NCBI GenBank assembly: GCA_045564455.1
Contig: JBJLHG010000001.1
Coordinates: 1 to 64,000 of the forward strand
Source: CASICS01 sp045564455
GTDB taxonomy: Bacteria; Pseudomonadota; Gammaproteobacteria; Magnimaribacterales; AG-339-G14
Direction of reading: 5' to 3'
Length of the DNA: 64,000 bases
Part shown: one piece after another, positions 45,370-54,119 of the stretch
How the letters are laid out: every line of letters begins with the position of its first letter
Numbering within the stretch: position 1 is the first letter of the stretch
Notes under the pieces: generated by a model
The model's database searches: none
What the model was told of the DNA's origin: nothing
What the model saw: only the letters and a program-made list of their open reading frames with translations
Translations under genes and position numbers: made by a program

Positions 45370-46644
45370 ATGAAAACTATAAATATTGGACTTTGCGGAA
45401 CTGGAAATGTTGGGCTTTCTTTCATTGAAGTTATTGATACTAATAAAGATAAAATTTTTGATAAATATGGAATAAATTTAAATATTTCGGTCATTGGCGC
45501 AAGAAAAGGAAAGGTTGAAAATAGTATATTTGATGGAGAAATAGAAACAGATATCTTGAAAGTTCCTTTAAGAGCTGATGTGGATGTAGTTGTTGAGTTA
45601 ATTGGAGGAACAGATATCTCATATGAATTAGCAACTCTCTCTTTAAAACATAACAAACACTATGTAACCGCTAATAAGGCTCTAATGGCATCTAAAGGAA
45701 AAGATCTATATCTTCAAGCTAGCAAAAGAAATTTGCATATTGGATTTGAAGCATCAGTTGCTGGCGGAATTCCAATAATAAGAACTTTGCGAGATGGTTT
45801 GATTTCAAATGATGTGAATTGGTTTGCCGGCATTTTGAATGGAACTTCTAATTTTATTTTCTCAAAAATGGATACAGAAAAAAAAAGTTTTTCCAATGCT
45901 TTGCAACTCGCCCAAGAGTTAGGTTTTGCTGAGCCAGATCCCACTTTAGATATAAATGGCACCGATGCAGCCCAGAAAACATCTATCCTATCATTCATTT
46001 CTTTTGCAGCCGATATTGCTCCCTCTGATGTTTTTTTTGAAGGTATTGAAAATATTGATTCCCAGGACATGGAATACGGAAAGCAACTTGGCTTAACTTT
46101 AAAGCCGTTGTCTGTTGGAAGAAGTTCTAAATTTGGAATTTCAATGGGTTCTTTCCCAGCTTTTATAAAAAAAGATCAAATCTTAGCTTCAATAAATAAT
46201 GAGAGTAACGTAGTAGAGATTAATACAGAAAACTTGAGCTCCACAGCTTTCTCTGGACCAGGAGCCGGAGGATTTCCCACAGCTTGCTCTGTTCTAAATG
46301 ACATAATAGATATTGGGCAAGGAAAGTTTTTTGACTATTCTAAACTTTTAAATAAAAAAAATATTCTTAACTTTGATGAATATATCTCTCCCAGATATCT
46401 CAAGATTATGGTTAAAGATGAAACTGGAGTAGTTGCAAAAATATCTTCTTTAATTGCAAAAAAAAATCTTAGTATTGATAACCTAATTCAAAAGGATCAA
46501 GATAAAACAGATGACCTTATACCTTTGGTCATTGTTTTAGGGCCTTCAAAAGAAAAAGTGGTAATCGAATTAATTAAAGATTTAAAAAAATTAGAAGCTA
46601 TTTCAGGAAACATTCAACACATAAGAATTTTTAGTCCAAAGTAA
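45370..46644 (+). CDS. hom: Homoserine dehydrogenase
   Basis: A 424-residue single-function enzyme, no aspartokinase domain. NAD(P) site is GLCGTGNVGLSF, the catalytic region includes GILNGTSNFI and LGFAEPDPTLDINGTDAAQK, and a C-terminal ACT domain (about 345-424, LKIMVKDETGVVAKI) senses threonine. Reduces aspartate semialdehyde to homoserine. The TAA stop shares its A with the thrC ATG, so they are coupled. Confidence 0.95.
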   Translation: MKTINIGLCGTGNVGLSFIEVIDTNKDKIFDKYGINLNISVIGARKGKVENSIFDGEIETDILKVPLRADVDVVVELIGGTDISYELATLSLKHNKHYVTANKALMASKGKDLYLQASKRNLHIGFEASVAGGIPIIRTLRDGLISNDVNWFAGILNGTSNFIFSKMDTEKKSFSNALQLAQELGFAEPDPTLDINGTDAAQKTSILSFISFAADIAPSDVFFEGIENIDSQDMEYGKQLGLTLKPLSVGRSSKFGISMGSFPAFIKKDQILASINNESNVVEINTENLSSTAFSGPGAGGFPTACSVLNDIIDIGQGKFFDYSKLLNKKNILNFDEYISPRYLKIMVKDETGVVAKISSLIAKKNLSIDNLIQKDQDKTDDLIPLVIVLGPSKEKVVIELIKDLKKLEAISGNIQHIRIFSPK

Positions 46645-48038
46645 TGAAATATTCAAGCACTAGAGGAAATTCTCCATCAGTTAGCTTCATAGATGTTTTG
46701 ACTTCTGGAGTTGCCCCAGACGGAGGATTATACATTCCAGAAGCCTTTCCAAGGTTTCTCGAAGAAGAAATTAAAGAATTAAAAAATCTCTCTTATCAAG
46801 ATCTTGCAAGAAATATAATTTATCCTTTTCTGGATGATTTTTTAACTAATAAGGAACTTGAAGAGGTTATCAATGATGCTTATTCTTCTTTTAGATCTGA
46901 AGAAGTTGTTGAATTAGTTCATGATAAAAATATAGGATATATTTTAGAACTTTTTCATGGTCCAACATTTGCATTCAAAGATGTAGCAATGCAATTATTG
47001 GCAGGCCTGTTAAACAAAGCCTCGGAAAAAATAGATAAAAAAATAGTCATTCTTGGCGCTACTTCTGGAGATACAGGTTCTGCAGCAATAGAAGCATGCA
47101 AAAGATATATAGATATAGATATATTTATACTATTTCCCAATAAGAAAATATCTAAAGTTCAGCAAAAACAAATGACAACTTCTGGTTCAGCCAATGTATT
47201 TCCTATAGCAATAAATGGGGATTTCGACGATTGTCAGGATCATGTTAAAAAACTTTTTTTAGAACAATCAAGCTTTAGCCAAATTCAATTCGTTTCTATT
47301 AACTCTATTAATTGGACAAGAATAATGGCCCAAAGTGTATATTTTTTTTACACTAGATTTAAGCTGGATAGGTCGAAATTTATAGCATCTATACCTTCAG
47401 GAAATTTTGGTCATGCCTATGCAGGATGGTGTGCCAAAAAAATGGGGTTAGACATAGACGGTATTCACATTGCTACTAATAAGAATGACATTTTACACAG
47501 ATTGATTTCTAGCAACTTCTATAAGAGAGATAATACTCAGCAATCTCTGGCTCCAAGTATGGATATATCCGTTGCAAGTAACTTTGAAAGACTCCTCTAT
47601 GATATTTTTAATGAAAATAAAGATGCGGTTAATAAATTAATGACCAATTTTCCCGAAAATCAAATTGACCTTAATAAAAATCATGATGGTCAGAGTTGGA
47701 AATTAATTAAAGATTTTTTTACTAGCTCATCTTCTAATGATCAAGAAATAATTTCTACAATAGTTGGATCTTATGAGGATAGTGGAATTATTTTCGATCC
47801 ACATACTGCTACAGCAATAAATGGCAACAAAAAAAGTAAATTGCCTATAAGTAATGTAGTTTCATTTGCAACTGCCCATCCAGGAAAATTTCCTGATGCA
47901 ATTGAATCTCATATTAAAGATTTCGATTCTCATCGCCCTGAGCAATTAGTTAAAATTATGAAAAAAAAAGAAAGTTATGACATTCTCGATAAGAACTACA
48001 TATCTTTAAAGGAATTTATTAAAAGTAAGTACAATTAG
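46644..48038 (+). CDS. thrC: Threonine synthase
   Basis: A 464-residue PLP enzyme converting O-phosphohomoserine to threonine. The PLP lysine is in HGPTFAFKDVAMQ, and the phosphate loop is LGATSGDTGSAAI. N-terminal YSSTRGNSPSVSF is typical. The needed kinase, thrB, is not beside it and not in this window. prfB starts 3 bases after the stop. Confidence 0.95.
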   Translation: MKYSSTRGNSPSVSFIDVLTSGVAPDGGLYIPEAFPRFLEEEIKELKNLSYQDLARNIIYPFLDDFLTNKELEEVINDAYSSFRSEEVVELVHDKNIGYILELFHGPTFAFKDVAMQLLAGLLNKASEKIDKKIVILGATSGDTGSAAIEACKRYIDIDIFILFPNKKISKVQQKQMTTSGSANVFPIAINGDFDDCQDHVKKLFLEQSSFSQIQFVSINSINWTRIMAQSVYFFYTRFKLDRSKFIASIPSGNFGHAYAGWCAKKMGLDIDGIHIATNKNDILHRLISSNFYKRDNTQQSLAPSMDISVASNFERLLYDIFNENKDAVNKLMTNFPENQIDLNKNHDGQSWKLIKDFFTSSSSNDQEIISTIVGSYEDSGIIFDPHTATAINGNKKSKLPISNVVSFATAHPGKFPDAIESHIKDFDSHRPEQLVKIMKKKESYDILDKNYISLKEFIKSKYN

Positions 48039-48041
48039 CAA

Positions 48042-49140
48042 ATGAATGATTCTTCCATTATTGATAGATTAAAAGATTCAAAAAATGAATTAGAGGATCT
48101 TCGGAGGTATCTTTGACTTAGATTCTAAACAATCAAGACTAGAAGAACTGCATAAAGAATTTGAGAATCCAGATGTCTGGAAAAACCAATCTTTGAGCCA
48201 GTCATTAGGGAAAGAGAAATCCTCTTTAGAGAAAATAACCAATCAATTTTCTTTATTAGATTCTTCAATATCTGATTTAGAAGAACTTTTTGAAATGATT
48301 TCTAACGACAATGATGATTCTATTCAAGAACAAATATCAAATGAGTTAGATTCAATTCAGGAAGAATTATCCAATCTTCAATTTAATAGAATGTTTTCGG
48401 GTGAAACAGATGAAAATAATGCTTTTTTAGATATTCAATCTGGTTCAGGAGGAACCGAAGCTCAGGATTGGGCTGAAATGTTATTAAGAATGTACTTGAT
48501 GTGGGGAGAAAGAAAAAAATTTAAAACAGAAATTATTGAAGTATCGCCTGGAGAAGTTGCTGGAGTAAAAAGCGCAACAATTAAATTTGAAGGAGATTTT
48601 TGTTTTGGATGGCTTAGAACAGAAACTGGTGTTCATCGTTTAGTAAGAAAATCTCCTTTTGATTCTGGAAGTAGAAGACATACATCTTTTGCTTCAATTT
48701 TTGTCTCTCCAGAAATTGATGACAATATAGATATTGAGTTAAATTCTGCAGATATAAGAATAGATACTTATCGAGCTAGTGGAGCAGGAGGACAACATGT
48801 TAATAAAACTGATTCAGCAGTCAGATTAACTCATGAGCCTTCAGGTGTAGTCGTTCAGTGCCAGACTCAAAGATCTCAACACAAGAATAAAGATAAAGCG
48901 ATGAAGCAACTTAGAGCAAAGCTTTATGAATTAGAATTAAAAAAACAAGATGATGCAATGAAAGATTTAGAAGACTCTAAAGCTGATATAGGATGGGGGA
49001 GTCAAATAAGATCTTATGTGTTAGATTCTGCAAGAATTAAAGATTTAAGAACCGGAATAGAGACTTCTAATTGTTCAGATATTTTAGATGGAAATTTAGA
49101 TGTATTTATTGAAGAAAGCCTTAAAATGGGAATTAAATGA
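48042..49140 (+). CDS. prfB: Peptide chain release factor 2, programmed +1 frameshift
   Basis: The gene starts at ATG 48042 and reads 24 codons to CTT TGA (48111-48116). Upstream is an SD-like CGGAGG (48102-48107); the ribosome shifts +1 onto GAC at 48115 and reads on to 49140. This is the classic RF2 autoregulation: low RF2 lets TGA be skipped. The rest is normal RF2: SPF anticodon loop (KSPFDSGSRRH) and GGQ (SGAGGQHVNKTDSAVR). The total is about 365 residues. It terminates at UGA and UAA. The stop overlaps lysS (ATGA). Confidence 0.97.
48102..48116 (+). promoter_or_regulatory. RF2 programmed frameshift site
   Basis: CGG AGG TAT CTT TGA C. The internal Shine-Dalgarno-like CGGAGG is three bases before CTT, and the UGA stop in frame 0 with the following C is the poor context needed for slippage. 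It matches the E. coli site closely. Confidence 0.95.
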
Positions 49141-50591
49141 CAGATCAAATGGATGAAAATCACTTAGTTGAGGAGCGTAAAAAGAAACTTCACGCGCTAA
49201 GAGAAAATACTAATGCTTATCCGAATAGTTTTCGAAGAGATTCTCTTGCTGAAAACCTTCTCAATTCTTATGGGGAATTATCAAAAGAAGACCTAGAGAA
49301 AAAAAATATTAATATTTCTGTAGCCGGAAGAATAATGTTGCGAAGAATTATGGGTAAAGCAAGTTTCTGTGCTATTCAGGATATGTCAGGAAGAATTCAG
49401 CTCTATTTAAGAGGAAACGAGCTAGATAATTATGAAAGTTTTAAAGATTGGGATATTGGCGATATTGTCGGCGCTTCTGGAAGACTCTTTAAAACGAATA
49501 CAGGTGAATTATCAATTCACCTAGATAACATTTCACTGTTAACAAAATCTTTAAGACCTTTACCTGAAAAGCATGCTGGCTTATCGGATATCGAGACAAG
49601 ATACAGAAAAAGATACTTGGATTTACTTACAAACGAAGATAGTCTAAAAACCTTTAAAGTAAGAAGCTCTATCATCTCTAAAATAAGAAATTATTTAATA
49701 AATGATGATTTTATAGAGGTGGAAACTCCAATGATGCATTCTATTCCTGGTGGCGCAACAGCCAGACCTTTTGTTACTCATCATAACTCTTTAAATATGG
49801 ATTTATATCTTAGAGTAGCTCCAGAACTTTATTTAAAAAGATTAGTTGTGGGAGGAATGGAAAAAGTATTTGAAATCAATAGAAACTTTAGAAATGAAGG
49901 GCTTTCCACGAGACATAATCCTGAATTCACCATGCTTGAATTCTATACAGCTTATGTAGATGTTAATCACCAAATGAGTTTTGTAGAAAACATGCTCAGA
50001 GATGTTGAAAAAAACCTTGAAATTGAATCAAATATTTTTTCTAGTAATTTTGCCAAACTATCCATGGATGAGGCGATATTAAAATATACAACTTTAGACG
50101 ATAATGATTTACTGAATATTGAGACATTAAAATCTTTTTGTTTAGATTCAAAAATAAAGGTTGAAAAAGAAGCTGTTATCGGAATTTTAAAAGCTGAAAT
50201 TTTTGATTCCATGATAGAAAAAGAGCTTATAGAACCAACTTTTGTATACAACTATCCTATAGAAATTTCTCCTCTTTCACGCTCCCTTGATAATAATGAA
50301 ATGATTGCAGAAAGATTCGAACTTTTTGTTAATGGAAGAGAACTGGGAAATGCTTTTTCTGAGTTAAATGATCCTATTGAACAAGCAAATAGATTTAAAG
50401 CTCAAGCAGAAAAAAAAGATTCAGGCGATCAAGAAGCAATGCACTTTGATAGCGATTATATAGAAGCTTTAGAGTATGGCTTAGCTCCTTGTGCAGGAGT
50501 GGGGATTGGCATAGATAGGCTAGTTATGCTTCTTACTGGTGCCGAGTCTATCAGAGATGTTCTTTTATTTCCTCAACTTAAAAACAAATAG
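49137..50591 (+). CDS. lysS: Lysyl-tRNA synthetase (class II)
   Basis: A 484-residue class II enzyme. An OB-fold anticodon domain (about 55-160, GRIMLRRIMGKASF) is followed by the core: motif 1 ETPMMHSIPGGATARPF, motif 2 FRNEGLSTRHNPEFTMLEFY, and motif 3 GVGIGIDRLVMLLTG. Length normal. The order prfB-lysS is the usual one; recJ, normally before prfB, is missing. Confidence 0.97.
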   Translation: MTDQMDENHLVEERKKKLHALRENTNAYPNSFRRDSLAENLLNSYGELSKEDLEKKNINISVAGRIMLRRIMGKASFCAIQDMSGRIQLYLRGNELDNYESFKDWDIGDIVGASGRLFKTNTGELSIHLDNISLLTKSLRPLPEKHAGLSDIETRYRKRYLDLLTNEDSLKTFKVRSSIISKIRNYLINDDFIEVETPMMHSIPGGATARPFVTHHNSLNMDLYLRVAPELYLKRLVVGGMEKVFEINRNFRNEGLSTRHNPEFTMLEFYTAYVDVNHQMSFVENMLRDVEKNLEIESNIFSSNFAKLSMDEAILKYTTLDDNDLLNIETLKSFCLDSKIKVEKEAVIGILKAEIFDSMIEKELIEPTFVYNYPIEISPLSRSLDNNEMIAERFELFVNGRELGNAFSELNDPIEQANRFKAQAEKKDSGDQEAMHFDSDYIEALEYGLAPCAGVGIGIDRLVMLLTGAESIRDVLLFPQLKNK

Positions 50592-50593
50592 TT

Positions 50594-51805
50594 ATGACTA
50601 AGAATTGGACCAAAATACGATCTAAAGTTAAGGATTTTATTGAGTCTGAAATTTATCCTATAGAAGCAAAACTAGCACAGCAAAATAAAGAATCAGCTGA
50701 ATTGCTAACATCCGTAATGAATCTTGCTAAGGAAGAGAAGATATGGGCTTTAGGACATCCTAAGGATATAGGCGGTGGCGGAATGCCTTTTATGGAGTAT
50801 GTTTATATTAATGAAGTCGTTGGTAGGTCATCATTTGCAATGGTTGCTCTAGGAACACACTCACTTCAGGATTCAATAATGCTTAGAGAATATGCCTCAG
50901 AAAAATGGAAAGAGGAATATTTAGAACCTTTGGTCCAAGGAGAGATTTTTCCGAGTTTTGGAATGACAGAGCCTGAAGTAGCTAGTTCAGATCCAACTCA
51001 ACTTCAAACATCAGCTCTTTTAGAAAATGGAAAGTGGAAAATAAATGGAAGAAAATGGTTTACCACAGGAGCTGCAAGAGCTGCTTACACTACTGTGATG
51101 TGTAAAACAGAGTTTGACTCATCTAGTCATGGCTCTTTCAGCATGATAATTGTTCCAACAGATAATCCTGGATATAAAATAATAAGAGAGACTCCTGTCC
51201 TAGGAATTAATGGTGGTCATTATGAAGTTGAGTATGACAATGTAGAAGTTCCTGAGGAAAACTTACTTGGCCCCAGAGGGCATGGTTTTTTGATAGCTCA
51301 GAAAAGATTAGGCCCTGGAAGAATTTTTCATTGCATGAGATGGCTAGGACAAGCGCAAAGAGCTTTTGATTTGATGGCCTCAAGAATGCATGAAAGAGAG
51401 ACTTTCGGCACGCCGCTTGCTGAAAAACAATTATTACAAAAATTTGTTTTTGATAGTGCATGTGAAATACAAGCTTCAAGGCAATTAACTTTAGATGCTG
51501 CAAAAAGAATTGATCAAGGAGATGACGCACGAATAGAAATAGGCTTGATAAAAGTAGTTGGAGCAAAAATGCTTCATAATGTTATAGACAGAGCAATACA
51601 AGTTTACGGAGCAAAAGGTTTAACAGATGATACTCCCTTAAGTTTAATGTATAGACATGCAAGAGAAGCAAGGATTTATGATGGGCCCGATGAAGTTCAT
51701 ATTCAGTCAGTTGCTAAAAGAATTCTTAAACATTATGAAAATAATGGTTCAGGTTGGGACTTCGGGGAAAGAGACGCCTCGCTGATATCGTCTGTAAATG
51801 AATAA
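50594..51805 (+). CDS. Acyl-CoA dehydrogenase, ACAD10/11-like
   Basis: A 403-residue flavoprotein. FGMTEPEVASSDPTQLQ and the DGPDEVHIQSVAKRIL end resemble the ACAD10/11 family, which acts on phosphorylated 4-hydroxyacyl-CoA rather than normal fatty acyl-CoA. The two genes after it encode a kinase-like protein and a small DUF6285-like protein, as in the levulinate operon (lvaC, lvaA, lvaB). It overlaps the kinase gene by 8 bases and follows lysS after 2 bases. Substrate remains inferred. Confidence 0.8.
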   Translation: MTKNWTKIRSKVKDFIESEIYPIEAKLAQQNKESAELLTSVMNLAKEEKIWALGHPKDIGGGGMPFMEYVYINEVVGRSSFAMVALGTHSLQDSIMLREYASEKWKEEYLEPLVQGEIFPSFGMTEPEVASSDPTQLQTSALLENGKWKINGRKWFTTGAARAAYTTVMCKTEFDSSSHGSFSMIIVPTDNPGYKIIRETPVLGINGGHYEVEYDNVEVPEENLLGPRGHGFLIAQKRLGPGRIFHCMRWLGQAQRAFDLMASRMHERETFGTPLAEKQLLQKFVFDSACEIQASRQLTLDAAKRIDQGDDARIEIGLIKVVGAKMLHNVIDRAIQVYGAKGLTDDTPLSLMYRHAREARIYDGPDEVHIQSVAKRILKHYENNGSGWDFGERDASLISSVNE

Positions 51806-52757
51806 ACTAAAATCATTCTTAGAAGATTCCTTAAAGATAAATATAAAAAAATTAGTTCCGTTAAGTGGAGGAGCTTCAGCAGAAATTAATAAAATTATTC
51901 TTGATAGTGGAATAGAATATATTTTGAGAAGATCTGCTTTTAAAAGTAATTCTCCATTAGCGATATCTAAAAGTGTCGAATCTAATATACAGCGCGAAGT
52001 TTTAAAGCTTGGTGCTCCTGTTCCAAAAATAATATTTGATTTCAATGAAAAAAATGAAATAGGAGAAGGGTATGTGATGCAATATATCTCTGGTGAAACT
52101 ATTCCTAGAAAAATATTGAGAGATAAAAACTTCGATTCATGTAGGAATAAACTTCTTTTTCAAATTGGAAGCGCATTGGCAAAGATTCATAGCACCCCAA
52201 TTAATAATCTTGCTGATGTTAAAAAAATATCTTTTCATGATTCTTTAGATAATCTTTATAAAATATATTTAAGTTTTGATAAATCACAACCTGTATTTGA
52301 TTTAGCATTTAAATACTTAAGTAAAATTGAAATTGAAAGCTTCGATAAAGTTCTTGTTCATGGAGATTTTAGATTAGGTAATTTTATAATTTCGAACAAA
52401 GGTTTAGAGTCTGTCATCGATTGGGAGCTAGCTCATATTGGAAATCCAATAGAGGATTTAGCATGGTTGTGTGTGAAATCTTGGAGATTTGGAAATATCA
52501 ATCAAAGAGCAGGAGGCTTAGGCTCAGTAGAGAAGTTACTCAATGGATATAACTCTGTTTCGGATTTAGTCATTAATAATTCTCAGTTAAACTTATGGCA
52601 AATGTTTGGAACATTAAAATGGGGAATAATATGTATGGTTCAAACTTTTGCTCATTTAAGTGGAGATATTAAGTCTATAGAAAAAGCTGCAATAGGAAGA
52701 AGGGTATCCGAGACCGAATTGGATTTAATGGAAATGATGAAAAATAATACTTTTTAA
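51798..52757 (+). CDS. Aminoglycoside-phosphotransferase-fold kinase (LvaA-like)
   Basis: A 319-residue kinase of the APH fold: N-terminal lobe with PLSGGASAEINKI and YILRRS, catalytic loop VHGDFRLGNFII with the base Asp, and metal-binding IDWELAHIGNPIEDLAWLC. The ACAD10/11 kinase domains and LvaA phosphorylate the 4-hydroxyl of 4-hydroxyacyl-CoA. Position between an ACAD10/11-like gene and a DUF6285-like gene supports that role. Antibiotic resistance is unlikely. Confidence 0.78.
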   Translation: MNKLKSFLEDSLKINIKKLVPLSGGASAEINKIILDSGIEYILRRSAFKSNSPLAISKSVESNIQREVLKLGAPVPKIIFDFNEKNEIGEGYVMQYISGETIPRKILRDKNFDSCRNKLLFQIGSALAKIHSTPINNLADVKKISFHDSLDNLYKIYLSFDKSQPVFDLAFKYLSKIEIESFDKVLVHGDFRLGNFIISNKGLESVIDWELAHIGNPIEDLAWLCVKSWRFGNINQRAGGLGSVEKLLNGYNSVSDLVINNSQLNLWQMFGTLKWGIICMVQTFAHLSGDIKSIEKAAIGRRVSETELDLMEMMKNNTF

Positions 52758-52758
52758 A

Positions 52759-53097
52759 ATGGATTACTTTGACAGACCTAATGCACATGAACTTTTAGAA
52801 GCAGTCAGTTCGCTTATTGACGAACTTAATATAAACCCCAAAGAAATAAATAATTTTAAAATTCATATAGCTTTAAATATATTAAATATAGTTCGAAGAG
52901 AAGTAGCTGAAAAAGATAGAATAGAAGAAAAGTTTTATAATTTAGGATCAATTATTTCAAGAAAAAAAAATTTTCTTATGAAAGATATATCAAAATTAAT
53001 TAAAGAAGAAAAAATTAATTTTAAAGATCAAATACTTATAGATTTTTTGCATGAGCTTTCTTTGGAAAAAATCAAAATTGATAATCCTAAGTACTAA
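52759..53097 (+). CDS. Small DUF6285/LvaB-like protein
   Basis: A 112-residue helical protein beginning DRPNAHELLEAVSSLIDEL and including IVRREVAEKDRIEE. This resembles the small partner found beside kinase and ACAD genes (LvaB in Pseudomonas), which is required with the kinase. The assignment rests on pattern and position. It starts one base after the kinase stop; a 21-base gap separates its end from the convergent mdh. Confidence 0.6.
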   Translation: MDYFDRPNAHELLEAVSSLIDELNINPKEINNFKIHIALNILNIVRREVAEKDRIEEKFYNLGSIISRKKNFLMKDISKLIKEEKINFKDQILIDFLHELSLEKIKIDNPKY

Positions 53098-53118
53098 AAT
53101 TATTTAATAACTTGGCTG

Positions 53119-54117
53119 CTATATTAGATCTTTTACAGCATCTTTCTCTTCCTGTAACTCTGAAATAGTAATTTCGAGCTTTTCTTTAGCATAATTACTT
53201 ATTTCTAAGCCTTGAATAATTTCAATTTTACCTTCTTTACTGGTTTTTAAAGGAAAGCCAAAAATTAATCCCTCAGGTATATCATAGCTTCCATCACTTA
53301 AAATCCCAGCACTGAAGCAATTTCCATCTTCAGAAGGATTGGAAGCTTGTTTAATAGTATCAATGACTCCATTGGCAGCAGAGGCAGCAGAAGAAGCTCC
53401 TCTAGCATCAATGATTGCTTTTCCTCTTTGTTGAACTATTTCAAGAAAATTTTCTTTAATCCAAGAGTCATCGCTTATGGCAGAGGAAGCTGTTTGACCA
53501 TCAACAAAAGCATTATCCAAATCTGGATACATGGTAGGACTATGATTTCCCCAAATAATCATATTTTTAATTTTAGAGATTTCAGTTCCTGTTTTAATTG
53601 AAACTTGAGCTTTAGCTCTATTAGCGTCTAATGCAGTCATTGCCATCCATGTTTGGTCTGGATTATTTGCATGAGTCATACCTATAAGCGCATTAGTATT
53701 TGCTGGGTTTCCAACAACTAATACTTTTGCATCTTTTTTTGCATTTTCTCCAATCGCTTTCCCTTGGTCTGTAAAAATTCCGCCATTTATTCTTAACAGG
53801 TCTCCTCTTTCTTCAATTTTTTTCCCATTTATTGTTATTCCTCTAGGAATACTGCCAACTAAAAGAGCCCAATCCACTTGATGAGAAGCTTTATAAATAT
53901 CTGAAAAAGCCTCAACTGAACCGAGAGTTGAAAAACCGCAGTCTTCAAGCTCCATAATAATGCCATCCAGCTTCTCAACAACTTGAGGCACTTCTACAAG
54001 TTTTAAATTAACTGTTGTATTAGGACCAAAAGTCTCACCGCTGACTAATCTAGGTAATAACGCATAACCAATTTGTCCTGCTGCACCCGTAACTAAAACA
54101 CTAATTTCATTTTTCAT
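53119..54117 (-). CDS. mdh: Malate dehydrogenase (cytosolic-type) with altered active-site loop
   Basis: A 332-residue lactate/malate dehydrogenase of the cytosolic type: NAD site VTGAAGQIGYALL, GNPANTNALI, R167 in LDANRA and catalytic H192 in GNHSPTMYPD. The substrate loop differs: after R92 in SIPRG, the usual PGMER stretch is replaced by a longer ITINGKKIEER (94-104), about six residues more. R104 remains. This loop closes over the substrate, so specificity may be changed, though malate is still the most likely substrate. TCA cycle enzyme. Transcribed with the upstream thiolase-like gene (2-base gap). Confidence 0.88.
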   Translation of the reverse strand: MKNEISVLVTGAAGQIGYALLPRLVSGETFGPNTTVNLKLVEVPQVVEKLDGIIMELEDCGFSTLGSVEAFSDIYKASHQVDWALLVGSIPRGITINGKKIEERGDLLRINGGIFTDQGKAIGENAKKDAKVLVVGNPANTNALIGMTHANNPDQTWMAMTALDANRAKAQVSIKTGTEISKIKNMIIWGNHSPTMYPDLDNAFVDGQTASSAISDDSWIKENFLEIVQQRGKAIIDARGASSAASAANGVIDTIKQASNPSEDGNCFSAGILSDGSYDIPEGLIFGFPLKTSKEGKIEIIQGLEISNYAKEKLEITISELQEEKDAVKDLI

Positions 54118-54119
54118 AA

